Of a stretch of 64,000 nt of DNA, positions 31,535-40,143 are shown one piece after another (the first letter of the stretch is position 1; each line of letters starts with the position of its first letter). The position numbers and the translations under genes were made by a program. Below the pieces are notes generated by a model. The model worked only from the letters and a program-made list of their open reading frames with translations, was not told the origin of the DNA and made no database searches. Origin of the DNA: Salinisphaera sp052044135 (GTDB lineage Bacteria; Pseudomonadota; Gammaproteobacteria; Nevskiales; Salinisphaeraceae); NCBI RefSeq assembly GCF_052044135.1, contig NZ_JBQDYF010000004.1, positions 1 through 64,000 of the forward strand. Direction: 5' to 3'.

Positions 31535-32473
31535 TCAACCGTTTTTCGGTGCGCCGTTGTGTGCTGCCTTGTCGCTCGCCGCTGTTGTGTCGGCGGGCCC
31601 ACTATTCGAGGTCGGGGCCTCGCGGCCGCCGTTCGCTTGCGGCTCTGCTTTCTGGCGGCCACCCGGCACCACCTGCATGGCCTGCTTCACGCTGAGGTGA
31701 GGTTCCGCCTCGCCGACTTGCGGCGCCTGGATCAGGATGGCCACGCGACGGTTCACGCGCAGGGCCTTGGGCGTATCGGACGTATCCACCGGATGAAACT
31801 TAGAAAACCCCTGGGCCGACAGTTGCTGGCCGGGCATTCCGTTTTTGCGGAACAGATGCACTACGCTCACGGCACGCATGGTCGACAATTCCCAGTTGGA
31901 CGGGAACGCCGCGGTATGTATTGGCTTCTTGTTGGTATAGCCCTGGATCACAATCGGAAAATCGGGCGGCAGATTCTGCAACACGCCACTGATCGTTGTA
32001 AGTAGCGTCTTGGCTCGGGATGTCAGCTTCGCTTGACCGCTCGGATAGAGAATCTTGGCATCCAGCCGAATCCGCAGGCTTAAGGGTTGGCGCGACAGGT
32101 TCACTTCATGGTTGGCAATCATCGGCGCCAGTACGTTGCGCAGTTGCTTTTCAGCCTGGCTGATTTTTTTCATCCGCAACCGGACATGCTGCTCTCTCAA
32201 CAGAGAACTCGGCGGCGCCGGATCGGGGACCGGAATCGGCGACCGGTGATGTTTGAGGATGCCGCTGTTGCCCGGTGTCTGTTGCTTGATCACATGAGGC
32301 GTACCGTGAAACGCGGAAATCATGCCCGCCTCGATCTCCTTGAGCCGCGACACGTCGTTGATCGACTGGCTGTACAAGACGATGAAAAAGGCGAGCATCA
32401 GCGTCAGCAGATCGGCATAACTGACCATCCATCGTTCGTCGTCCTGCTTCTTGGCCTTACGCCGCCTCGCCAT
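31535..32473 (-). CDS. motB: Flagellar stator protein MotB (MotD-like)
   Basis: A 312-residue protein. A basic N-terminus is followed by one membrane helix, WMVSYADLLTLMLAFFIVLY, whose Asp (near residue 18) is the ion-carrying residue. A linker and a C-terminal OmpA-type peptidoglycan-binding domain follow, with PIVIQGYTNKKPI near 192 and ALRVNRRVAILI near 258. The helix resembles MotD/MotB of proton-driven motors more than PomB; that is an inference from a few residues. ATG 32473 has GAGG upstream and overlaps the motA end by 17 bp. The C-terminal tail of about 45 residues is low in complexity. Confidence 0.9.
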   Translation of the reverse strand: MARRRKAKKQDDERWMVSYADLLTLMLAFFIVLYSQSINDVSRLKEIEAGMISAFHGTPHVIKQQTPGNSGILKHHRSPIPVPDPAPPSSLLREQHVRLRMKKISQAEKQLRNVLAPMIANHEVNLSRQPLSLRIRLDAKILYPSGQAKLTSRAKTLLTTISGVLQNLPPDFPIVIQGYTNKKPIHTAAFPSNWELSTMRAVSVVHLFRKNGMPGQQLSAQGFSKFHPVDTSDTPKALRVNRRVAILIQAPQVGEAEPHLSVKQAMQVVPGGRQKAEPQANGGREAPTSNSGPADTTAASDKAAHNGAPKNG

Positions 32474-33266
32474 CTTCATCCTCTTGTTTGGCTTTTTTCT
32501 TGTCTGCCGCCTTCTGAGTGCGCGCGTCGATATAGCCCCCGAGTTGCGAGCGCAGGGTCGTGGAATTCGTGCCCTCGGCGAGCAGCGTAAGCCCGGCGAC
32601 GACCATCTCCCGGTACCGCGCCTGTTCCTCGACGAAACGCTCGAGCCGTTTGCCGATGGGGATAAAGATGAGGTTGGCCGCACCCACGCCGTAGAGGGTT
32701 GCCACGAAGGCCGCCGCGATCCCCTGGCCGATCGCGTTGCCGGCCCCGTGCAGATGGAGCATGACGTGGATCAGGCCCATGACGGCGCCGAGAACCCCCA
32801 GAGTCGGGGCATAACCGCCTACGGCATCCCAGATCTCCGCCGGCTCATTGGCCTCGATCTCATCGGTCTCGATACGGGTATTCATCAGCTGTCGGACCGT
32901 GTCAACCTCCAGGCCGTCCACGACCATCTGCAGGCCGTCATGCAGAAATGAGTCATCGATCTCCTCAAGACTGTCCTCGAGACTGAGCAGCCCCTGTTTC
33001 CGGACTATTCGTGACCAGTCGACGAACTGGTCGACCAAGCTGGCGGGATCATGGGTCGGGGGTTTTACTAGCCATTTCAGGCCTTTGAGTCCATGGATCA
33101 CGCCCTTGAGATGGAACTGGCCAAGAATGGCCATGAACGAGCCCCCGAGCACGATCACTGCCGCCTCGGTATTGATCAGTGCCCCCAGCGGGTCGCCTTC
33201 GCTGAAGTTGGTGTACAGCACCACAGCGATAGCGCCCACCACGGCAACAAGCGACGATAGTTTCAC
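32457..33266 (-). CDS. motA: Flagellar stator protein MotA (MotC-like)
   Basis: A 269-residue inner-membrane protein with four hydrophobic helices (about 4-22, 33-50, 148-168, 180-200) and a cytoplasmic loop between helices 2 and 3. Marks are INTEAAVIVLGGSFMAILGQ near 31, the loop charges (LLSLEDSLEEIDDSFLHDGL), and APTLGVLGAVMGLIHVMLHL near 152 with the conserved Pro. It pairs with MotB to drive rotation. The start overlaps the fliA end by 4 bp. Confidence 0.92.
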   Translation of the reverse strand: MKLSSLVAVVGAIAVVLYTNFSEGDPLGALINTEAAVIVLGGSFMAILGQFHLKGVIHGLKGLKWLVKPPTHDPASLVDQFVDWSRIVRKQGLLSLEDSLEEIDDSFLHDGLQMVVDGLEVDTVRQLMNTRIETDEIEANEPAEIWDAVGGYAPTLGVLGAVMGLIHVMLHLHGAGNAIGQGIAAAFVATLYGVGAANLIFIPIGKRLERFVEEQARYREMVVAGLTLLAEGTNSTTLRSQLGGYIDARTQKAADKKKAKQEDEDGEAA

Positions 33267-33841
33267 GATTGTCCTCCGGCGTTGGGGTTGTCATTCCGCA
33301 TCAATTCGGCGATGCGCTCAATCGCCTGGCGGCGCGTTTTCGATATGTAGGCTTCGCTGACTTCCAAGGCTTGCGCGATTTCCCGGTTGTTGTGTTCTTC
33401 GATATAGAACAGGTGAAGGATGGTCTGCTGTCGCTGTGGTAATTGCGCAATGTATTCCGTCAGTTGGGTGCGCTCGCTTTCCGCGATGACCCGATCGGCC
33501 GGATCATCGAATGCTGCGGATCGCCCGATCGTCTGCTCGGCGGCATGGGGCGTGGCAACGCGGCTCGCCTCCCGGCCTTCGCGGCGCAGACTGTCGATCA
33601 TCGCGCCCCGTATACGGCGATTCGCGAAGGCCTCGAATGGCTTGCCCCGGCTGGGGTCGAACCGTTCCAGTGCCTCCAGAAGCCCGACGGTTCCCCATTG
33701 GATCAATTCTTCCAGATCCGCCCACGGCATGGTACTGCGCATATAAAGCGCGGTGCGCTTTATCCACAACGCATAGTTCCGCACCGCCTCTTCGGTCGTG
33801 GGGGGCTGCGGCTGACTGGGGCACGCGTTCGCGTTATTCAT
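33263..33841 (-). CDS. fliA: Flagellar sigma factor FliA, apparently without region 3
   Basis: A 192-residue sigma factor. Region 2 is clear (LEELIQWGTVGLLEALERFD near 44, then RIRGAMIDSLR near 78), and region 4 is clear (QRQQTILHLFYIEEHNNREI near 136, then helix-turn-helix ALEVSEAYISKTRRQAI). E. coli FliA has 239 residues. Here only about 37 residues link RGAMIDSLR to the region-4 start, against about 90 in E. coli, so region 3 is absent or nearly so. ATG 33841 is the start; it overlaps flhA by 8 bp. No upstream extension could restore region 3, since the loss is internal. Confidence 0.88.
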   Translation of the reverse strand: MNNANACPSQPQPPTTEEAVRNYALWIKRTALYMRSTMPWADLEELIQWGTVGLLEALERFDPSRGKPFEAFANRRIRGAMIDSLRREGREASRVATPHAAEQTIGRSAAFDDPADRVIAESERTQLTEYIAQLPQRQQTILHLFYIEEHNNREIAQALEVSEAYISKTRRQAIERIAELMRNDNPNAGGQS

Positions 33842-35951
33842 CGTCCGACCTGTCCGGCACTCTGAACAAGACCTGGACAGGTTTGTCCTGCGGGATTTCC
33901 TCGAGGGCGATGACCGACAATGGAGAGGCCGTGCGCGCAACCGGGCGACGCATCACCGACTGTACGGCCAGAATCGGCGGTAGCCCGGCGTCCTGGAACC
34001 GATCAAGCGCCTGTTGTGCTGCTGCGCGGAGTTCATGGGCCGCATTCGGCTCAAGTGCATCCGGCATGCCGTTATCCCGGGCGGTGGCAATCCCCCGCCC
34101 GATCAGTTCCTCGAGGTCCGGATCGAGCACTGCAACCTGGAGCGTGTTGGCCCCTTGGCTAAGCCAGTCGACGATGAACCGCCCCATTTGAACGCGTGCT
34201 TGTTCGCTGATTGTGGCCGGATTGCGCTCTCCGGCCACGGCGGCTTCCAGCGCCGTCTCACAGATTGTTTCCAGATCGCGGATGGGAAGCCGCTCGGCTA
34301 GCAAGTCCTGCAACACCTGGCGAATCGTTCCGGTGCTGAGGTGACGCTGAATTTCTTCAGCGAGCCGGGGCGCGTTGTCCGCGAGCCCATTCATCAGGGC
34401 CTCGACCTGGGGTCGGCCCAGCAACTCATGGCCGTATCGTTTCAGCACCTGATCCAGGTGGGTCGCCATTGCGCTCTGCGGATCGACGACGGTATAGCCG
34501 TAAGCCTCGGCCGTATCAATGTCGTCGTGATCGATCCAATAGGCCTGGCTTCCGTACGCCGGTTCGACCGTCTCGCGCCCGACCGTCAGCGGCTCGCTCA
34601 CAGACGGGCCGGTGATCGCCAGCCACATTTCCGGCATGAGTTCGGCATTGCCGACCGATGCCCCGCGAATCGTGAACCGGTACTCGTTCGGCGAAAGCTG
34701 GTCGCTATCGCGGATATAGACGGGCGGCACAATGAAGCCCATCTGTTGGCCGTAGCGCTCGCGGACCGTGCGCATTCGATCCAGAAAACGCTGACCCGAG
34801 TGTTCGATCAGTGGCACCAGCGCGAATCCGATTTCCAGACCCAGGGGGTCAACACCGCTCACATCCCGGTTGGACAACGGCTGTTGCGTCTCGGCGCTGG
34901 CTTGCGCTCCGGCCGCGTCGGCGCTCTCGTCGCCCGAATCATCGGAGGTCTGGCCCTCGGCTGCCCGGCGACGGTAGGTCAGCCAGGCCGACGCCCCGAG
35001 CGCCAGCGCTAGAACGAGGAAAGGCCAGTGGGCCATGCCGGGCACGAGGCCAAGAATGGTCATCAGGCCGGCGGCTGCCGCAAGCGCTTGCGGGAATCGG
35101 CCGATCTGGGCCGCAACCTGGGCGCCGACGTCCTGCCCGGAGGCCACCCGGGTGACGACCAGACCGGCGGCGATGGAGATGGTCAGGGACGGGATCTGGG
35201 CTGCGAGGCCGTCTCCGATGGTGAGCAGCGTGTAGGTCCGCGCCGCCGCGGACAGGGGCAGGCCGTGCTGGAGCATGCCGACGGCCAGGCCACCGATGAG
35301 ATTGATCGCGAGAATGATCATGGCCGCGATCACGTCCCCGCGAATGAATTTGGACGCCCCGTCCATCGCGCCGAAGAAATCGGCTTCCTTGCGCACCTGG
35401 TCGCGTCGCTTCTCGGCCTGCTTCGGATCGAGCATGCCGGCATTCAGATCGGCATCGATGGCCATCTGCTTGCCGGGCAGGGAGTCGAGCACGAACCGCG
35501 CACTCACCTCGGCGACGCGGCCGGCGCCCTTCGTGACCACCACGAAATTGATCACAATCAGGATGATGAAGATGATGAAGCCGACGACGTAGTTGCCGCC
35601 GACCACAAACTCGCCGAATGACTCGATTACGGCGCCAGCGGCGGTCGGCCCTTGGTAGCCGTGCAGCAGGATTACGCGCGAGGTGGCCACGTTCAGTGCG
35701 AGCCGCGCTAGCGTGGTGACCAGCAGCAGAGACGGGAAAGCCGTCAGGTCCGTCGGCGCGAGAATGTATAGACTCGTCGCCAGAATCAGCAGGCCCGCCG
35801 CGATATTGAGCGCGAACAGGAACGACAGCATGAAGGCGGGCAGCGGCACCACGATCATGGCGATCACCAGCAGGATCGCCAGGGGGCCCACGAGCAACGC
35901 CGCCGGTAGCTGTCGGCGACGCAATGTTGGCGTTGCGGCGGTATCAGCCAT
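33834..35951 (-). CDS. flhA: Flagellar export protein FlhA
   Basis: A 705-residue protein. Eight membrane helices lie in the first 340 residues, and the cytoplasmic ring domain is at about 370-700. Marks are FPSLLLVTTLARLALNVATS near 72, GAGRVAEVSARFVLDSLPGK near 146 and AIDADLNAGM near 169 (the FHIPEP-type region). The C-terminal part has DPLGLEIGFALVPLIEH near 385. FlhA forms the nonamer export ring and docks chaperones. flhF and flhG do not follow it; fliA does, with an 8-bp overlap. Confidence 0.95.
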   Translation of the reverse strand: MADTAATPTLRRRQLPAALLVGPLAILLVIAMIVVPLPAFMLSFLFALNIAAGLLILATSLYILAPTDLTAFPSLLLVTTLARLALNVATSRVILLHGYQGPTAAGAVIESFGEFVVGGNYVVGFIIFIILIVINFVVVTKGAGRVAEVSARFVLDSLPGKQMAIDADLNAGMLDPKQAEKRRDQVRKEADFFGAMDGASKFIRGDVIAAMIILAINLIGGLAVGMLQHGLPLSAAARTYTLLTIGDGLAAQIPSLTISIAAGLVVTRVASGQDVGAQVAAQIGRFPQALAAAAGLMTILGLVPGMAHWPFLVLALALGASAWLTYRRRAAEGQTSDDSGDESADAAGAQASAETQQPLSNRDVSGVDPLGLEIGFALVPLIEHSGQRFLDRMRTVRERYGQQMGFIVPPVYIRDSDQLSPNEYRFTIRGASVGNAELMPEMWLAITGPSVSEPLTVGRETVEPAYGSQAYWIDHDDIDTAEAYGYTVVDPQSAMATHLDQVLKRYGHELLGRPQVEALMNGLADNAPRLAEEIQRHLSTGTIRQVLQDLLAERLPIRDLETICETALEAAVAGERNPATISEQARVQMGRFIVDWLSQGANTLQVAVLDPDLEELIGRGIATARDNGMPDALEPNAAHELRAAAQQALDRFQDAGLPPILAVQSVMRRPVARTASPLSVIALEEIPQDKPVQVLFRVPDRSDDE

Positions 35952-36213
35952 GGGCGATCAGCACCGGGATCGAGCTATACAGGGTGGTGGCGTAACGCGT
36001 GACTGCCTCGAAAATGCTGCTGCCCGCCAGGGCGAGCAGGGCGATCAGGCCGATCAGCTTCGGCGCGAAACTCAGCGAGCTTTCCTGAATCGAGGTCACG
36101 GCTTGCGTGATGGCGAACACCAGGCCAAGGCCGAAGGCAAGGGCCAGCGGCGGCCCGGCCAGCCAGCCGAGGGCCACCCACGCGCCGTTGGCCACCTGAG
36201 TCCAGGTGTTCAC
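35944..36213 (-). CDS. Second FliQ-type export gate protein
   Basis: An 89-residue protein with two membrane helices (about 15-38 and 53-75). AITQAVTSIQESSLSFAPKL near residue 35 matches the FliQ signature closely, arguably better than the copy at 25232-25507. Length and end (TLYSSIPVLIAHG) also match FliQ. It overlaps fliN by 4 bp and flhA by 8 bp, so it is a fixed part of the operon. Two FliQ genes in one flagellar locus are unusual. It could replace, mix with, or supplement the other copy in the gate. Confidence 0.85.
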   Translation of the reverse strand: MNTWTQVANGAWVALGWLAGPPLALAFGLGLVFAITQAVTSIQESSLSFAPKLIGLIALLALAGSSIFEAVTRYATTLYSSIPVLIAHG

Positions 36214-36632
36214 GCCTCGCCGGCCTCGGCCGCCTGACCGGGCTGGACGACCTCGGTGATCCGCACGCCGTAGTGCTCCTGCTTGATTGCGACCACTTCG
36301 CCACGCGCCACCAAGTGGCCGTTGGCGCGAATCTCGAGTGGGTCCCCGACCAGGTGGTCCAGCTCGACGATCGTGCCCTGGGTCAGCATCTGCAATTCCC
36401 TGAAGGTCATCCGGGTCCGGCCGAGCTCGACGGTCAGATCCACCCGGATCGGATCGAGCAGCGACGAGGGCATCCGAGAACCGCTCGCGCGCGACTCGTC
36501 ATTCAGATCACCCAAAGTAACCGGTTTAACCTCCGAATCACTCATGTTGTCCTGTCCCGGCGTGGCTTCCGTCTTGTTGCTGTCCATCGGCTCCGGGTTC
36601 TCCGGCGTGCTGGGTTTGTCCTTTTCGGTCAT
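36210..36632 (-). CDS. fliN: Flagellar switch protein FliN
   Basis: A 140-residue C-ring protein (137 in E. coli). The N-terminal 55 residues are acidic and Pro-rich. The SpoA domain follows with VDLTVELGRTRMTFRELQML near 64, GTIVELDHLVGDPLEIRANG near 86, and GVRITEVV near 122. I take ATG 36632, with GGAGGA 11 bases upstream, because the N-terminus then looks natural; ATG 36545 would avoid most of the 95-bp overlap with fliM and is possible. FliN helps form the export platform and the switch. Confidence 0.9.
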   Translation of the reverse strand: MTEKDKPSTPENPEPMDSNKTEATPGQDNMSDSEVKPVTLGDLNDESRASGSRMPSSLLDPIRVDLTVELGRTRMTFRELQMLTQGTIVELDHLVGDPLEIRANGHLVARGEVVAIKQEHYGVRITEVVQPGQAAEAGEA

Positions 36633-37557
36633 GGCGTTGGTGTTCCTCCGCGTCGAAATGCAGCGTGTTAAATCGGCTCACGCGCAGGGCGTGGTTGTCG
36701 CTGTGAGTGCCGTATTCGGCTTCGAACAACAAGTTCGTGCCGCTATAGACCCGTGTGGTCGGCGGTATCCGTATCGGCAGAATCTGGCCCGGCCTCAGAT
36801 GTGCAAGCTCGGCGGAGCTGATTGTGCTGTGGGCGAGATCGGCGTGAATGGTGACCGGGGCGCCGCTGGCGGCCTGGCGCATCTGCTGTTCCCAGTGGCG
36901 CTTATCATTCTCCGGGGTCTCGGTCATGGCGGCGGTGGTCGCCAGCCGGTCGCGAATCGGATCGATGGACGGGTAGGGCGTACCGATCAGGATCTGGCCC
37001 TTGCCGGTCGCCATCGCCGCGGTCATCCGCATCGTGATCAGGGGCTCGTCGCCATCGGCGATTGCAATGAAGGATGTATTGACTTCGGTGCGCACGATAT
37101 CGATCGATAGATCGGCCACGCCTTGCCATGCGTATTGTACGGACTTGCGGACCACATCAAGAACCCGCTGCGCTATCCGCATCTCAAGCTGCGAAAACTC
37201 CGGTCGATGCGGCTGCGGATCAGGTTCGGACGCACCGCACATTCGGTCAACCACCGCGCCGATCAGGCTGCCTTCGATAGCGATCACTGAAAACCCGCGT
37301 AGCGGCGGCATGCTCACGATGCCCACGTAGGCCGGGCCCGGCATGGTGCGCATCACCTCATCGTGGGCGTCGAAATTCGTGCTGGCGTCCTCAATTTGAA
37401 CCCCGTAGCGGAGTTCTCTAAACATATCGGCGCGGAGTTGGCGCGACAGACGATCCTGGATTGCCTCAATGGCGGGCAGGCGACCGCGCACGACGCGCGT
37501 GGGCGCGACCAGGTCAACCGTTTCGATGTGGCTACGGGGTGGCTGATGGTCAGGCAT
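36538..37557 (-). CDS. fliM: Flagellar switch protein FliM without CheY-binding peptide
   Basis: A 339-residue protein. The middle domain begins almost at once (VRGRLPAIEAIQDRLSRQLR at residue 23), with MPPLRGFSVIAIEGSLIGAV near 83 and SIDPIRDRLA near 197. The C-terminal SpoA domain (about 235-300) follows (HLRPGQILPIRIPPTTRVYS). FliM normally opens with a peptide like LSQAEIDALL, which binds phosphorylated CheY. Here the first 20 residues (MPDHQPPRSHIETVDL) show no such motif, and the in-frame codons upstream do not supply one. The last 35 residues overlap fliN and may be read-through tail. Confidence 0.9.
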   Translation of the reverse strand: MPDHQPPRSHIETVDLVAPTRVVRGRLPAIEAIQDRLSRQLRADMFRELRYGVQIEDASTNFDAHDEVMRTMPGPAYVGIVSMPPLRGFSVIAIEGSLIGAVVDRMCGASEPDPQPHRPEFSQLEMRIAQRVLDVVRKSVQYAWQGVADLSIDIVRTEVNTSFIAIADGDEPLITMRMTAAMATGKGQILIGTPYPSIDPIRDRLATTAAMTETPENDKRHWEQQMRQAASGAPVTIHADLAHSTISSAELAHLRPGQILPIRIPPTTRVYSGTNLLFEAEYGTHSDNHALRVSRFNTLHFDAEEHQRHDRKGQTQHAGEPGADGQQQDGSHAGTGQHE

Positions 37558-39163
37558 AGGCGCGGACCCCCGGTCGTGATGGTTGGGTCGTCTGATCCGG
37601 TGCCGATCGGCGACCGACCTCGCCTGCGGCCAGGGCGGTCATCGGCTGCCGTGGCTGTGAATGCTGCTGTTGGCCCTGTGACGGCTGCCCTTGAGATTGC
37701 TGACCGGCCGGGTTCTGGCCGGGCTGTTGCCCGCTGTTTGGCGTCTGTCCAGAGCCTGCATCACTGCCGGTGTTGACTTGCGGCTGCGATAGTTGAATAC
37801 CGTGCTGCTGCATCGCGCTGGCCAGTTGCGGCAGACTGGCCTGAATCGCCTGGGCAGCGGCGGTCTGAGCAGCATTGAACGTGACTTGGGCCTGATGCGT
37901 GCCCTGCATCTGGACCTGGATCTGGATCGCGCCCAATGAAGCCGGGTGCAGATTGATCTGAGTCGAACCGCCTCCGGCCTGGTGCAGCGAATGGATCTGT
38001 GCATTGAGTTGCGCGACGGACTGCGGCGTCAGCGCAGTCGAAGCGGCGCCGTTGGCGCCGGACGCGCTTGTCCCCGCGTTTGCGATCCCCGACGAAGGAT
38101 TGAGGTCCGCCGCGGCCATCGTGTGATTCATGGCTTGGCCGAGATTCGGGTTCGACTTTGCCGACGCCTTCCCGCCTTTGCGCCCTGTTCGGGCGGCGGA
38201 CATGTCGGTGTGTGGCCGACTGTCGCCAAATTTGTCAGTCGTACGAGCTGCAAGCGTCCGGTCGACTTGTGATGTTGGGGTCGGCCCGCTGCGGCCGGAT
38301 TTGTTCGGGGGCGTGACGGGGGAGGGCGACGCTGTACGACGCGTGGTCTTGCTGGATCGATGGGCTTGCCGATGAGCCATGTAAGGCCCACCGGGCGTGA
38401 TCCGTTGGCCCGCCGCCCGGGTTGAAGGCGGAGCTGCGACCGCTGACCGATCCGCGTTTTGACCCGAGGCGCCCGACCCCGTCGAGCGCTTCAACTTCGT
38501 CCCGTCACCGACCGGCTGGGTGGCCTTCCTGTCAGCGGCGAGGGTTGGCTTCGATTGGGGCGATCGAGGCTTCGTATGCCCGGAAGTGTGGCTCGATTGG
38601 TGGGCCTGCGCGCCAGCCGCAGCGGCCGTGGCCTCATGCGATGCCTGTGGCTGGCGTGTATCGCCGTGCGCCGTTCCGTTATCCGCGATGGAGGACTTGG
38701 CCGCAGGCGGGGTTGGCGCCGACGTAACGACTACCGCAGCCGCCGCATCCGTATTCGCGGGTGTCGACTTCTGGTGCCGGTCAGCCGACTTTGCCTGGCC
38801 TTGGGCTAAGGTATGGCCGCCCCCATGAGCATGGCTTGTTTTATGGCCTTGGGCTTTTTCGTCAGCTTGTTGCGCATCCCGCGACGATGACCTGTTCTGT
38901 GTTTGACCGTGCGCAGGCGTGGCCTGTCCGCCCGATGGGGCTGGCGACGGACTGCGCGCGCCAACCGCATCCTGGCCTAACGACTTGTCCCGCCGGGCCG
39001 ACGCGCGGTCGGGCGCCGCGTGGGCGCTATGTCGCGCTTGCGCCTGCTGCATCGCGTCATTCCAGCTGTTCGCATCGGACGACGCGCCCCGAGCGTTGGT
39101 GCCGGCAGGGCCGGCGGCCGGCTGCGTTCCGGTTAGCGCGGTATTGATCGATTGATCTGTCAC
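37550..39163 (-). CDS. fliK: Flagellar hook-length control protein FliK
   Basis: A 537-residue protein. The first 350 residues are disordered, rich in Ser, Thr, Ala, Gln and Pro, as expected for the molecular ruler part. The C-terminal domain has INLHPASLGAIQIQVQMQGT near 395, the FliK_C mark (L-P-LG-v-v), followed by QVTFNAAQTAAAQAIQASLP near 420 and a Gln/Gly tail. FliK measures the hook and tells FlhB to switch export. Start overlaps the fliG stop (4 bp), and the end overlaps fliM by 8 bp. Confidence 0.9.
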   Translation of the reverse strand: MTDQSINTALTGTQPAAGPAGTNARGASSDANSWNDAMQQAQARHSAHAAPDRASARRDKSLGQDAVGARSPSPAPSGGQATPAHGQTQNRSSSRDAQQADEKAQGHKTSHAHGGGHTLAQGQAKSADRHQKSTPANTDAAAAVVVTSAPTPPAAKSSIADNGTAHGDTRQPQASHEATAAAAGAQAHQSSHTSGHTKPRSPQSKPTLAADRKATQPVGDGTKLKRSTGSGASGQNADRSAVAAPPSTRAAGQRITPGGPYMAHRQAHRSSKTTRRTASPSPVTPPNKSGRSGPTPTSQVDRTLAARTTDKFGDSRPHTDMSAARTGRKGGKASAKSNPNLGQAMNHTMAAADLNPSSGIANAGTSASGANGAASTALTPQSVAQLNAQIHSLHQAGGGSTQINLHPASLGAIQIQVQMQGTHQAQVTFNAAQTAAAQAIQASLPQLASAMQQHGIQLSQPQVNTGSDAGSGQTPNSGQQPGQNPAGQQSQGQPSQGQQQHSQPRQPMTALAAGEVGRRSAPDQTTQPSRPGVRAYA

Positions 39164-40143
39164 AGCAGGTCCTCGTCGCTGGAAATAGTAATTGTGCCCT
39201 CGGCATCCAGACGCCGGGCGACGCGAAGAATCGATTTCTTGGCTTCCTCGGCTGTGGCGCGACGCACGGGCGGGCCACTGTCGAGATCCTCACGAAGCGC
39301 TTCGGCGGCCCGCGTGGAGACGTTTTCCAGCAGCTTGTCCACCACTTCCGGCGCGGCACCCTTGAGCGCGGGCACCAGGTCTTCGTGCGGAATTTCGCGG
39401 ATCAGCGCCTGGAGGCTGCGCGAATCGAGCGTGACCAGGTCGCTGAACGTGAACATGTTCTCGCGAATGCTATCGGCCAGCTCGCTATCCGCAAACTCGC
39501 TGAGCATTCGCTCAGAGGTTGTGCCTTCGACGTTGTTCAACAGGTCTGCCGCCTTGCGGGGACCGCCGATGTCGGACAACTCTCGCACCCCGAGCTCGCC
39601 GGAGAGTTGTTCGCCCAGCATCGTGGCGAGATCCCGCAGGATGTGCGGTTGGATGGTATCGAGCTTGGCATAGCGATAGAGCACGTTCTGCGCCACATCC
39701 GGGGCGAGGTGCGACAGTAGGTCCGCGCCGGCTGCCGGGTCCAGATGGGCCAGCACGAGCGCGATGGCCTGAGGGCGCTCGTTGCGCAGCTGCTCGGCAA
39801 GCATCGCCGGAGTCGTTTCCTTCATGATGTCCATGGTCATGGCCATGGAGTCGCCCCGCATGATGTATTCCATCACGCGCGCGGCTTCTCTTTCCCCCAG
39901 CGCGCTGTCCAGGACATCGCGGACATAGTGGAAGCTGTCAACATTGCGGCCGGTGCTGTCCTGCATGCCCCGCGTGAATTCTCTCAGCACTTGCTGGCTC
40001 TGCTTCGTATCCAGCCGCCGCATGCGGGTCATGGTGCTCGAGATCCCGTTGAGCGTGGCCTCATCCATGTGCTGCATGACCTGGGCCGCGGTGGTCTCGC
40101 CGAGACTCAGCAAGAGTACAGCTGCTTTCTCAAGCCCCGTCAT
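39160..40143 (-). CDS. fliG: Flagellar motor switch protein FliG
   Basis: A 327-residue C-ring protein (331 in E. coli). The N-terminal domain has GLEKAAVLLLSLGETTAAQV at residue 3. The middle has an EHPQ-like site (LRNERPQAIALVLAHLDPAA near 124). The C-terminal torque helix has LVTLDSRSLQALIREIPHED near 230, with charged residues that face MotA. ATG 40143 is chosen since the protein then begins MTGLEKAA. It overlaps fliF by 14 bp. Confidence 0.94.
   Translation of the reverse strand: MTGLEKAAVLLLSLGETTAAQVMQHMDEATLNGISSTMTRMRRLDTKQSQQVLREFTRGMQDSTGRNVDSFHYVRDVLDSALGEREAARVMEYIMRGDSMAMTMDIMKETTPAMLAEQLRNERPQAIALVLAHLDPAAGADLLSHLAPDVAQNVLYRYAKLDTIQPHILRDLATMLGEQLSGELGVRELSDIGGPRKAADLLNNVEGTTSERMLSEFADSELADSIRENMFTFSDLVTLDSRSLQALIREIPHEDLVPALKGAAPEVVDKLLENVSTRAAEALREDLDSGPPVRRATAEEAKKSILRVARRLDAEGTITISSDEDLL

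Noticed and set aside
36210..36632. Frameshift between fliM and fliN
   Set aside because: The 95-bp overlap looked like an error at first, but both SpoA domains are complete in their own frames, so two overlapping genes are a sufficient explanation.
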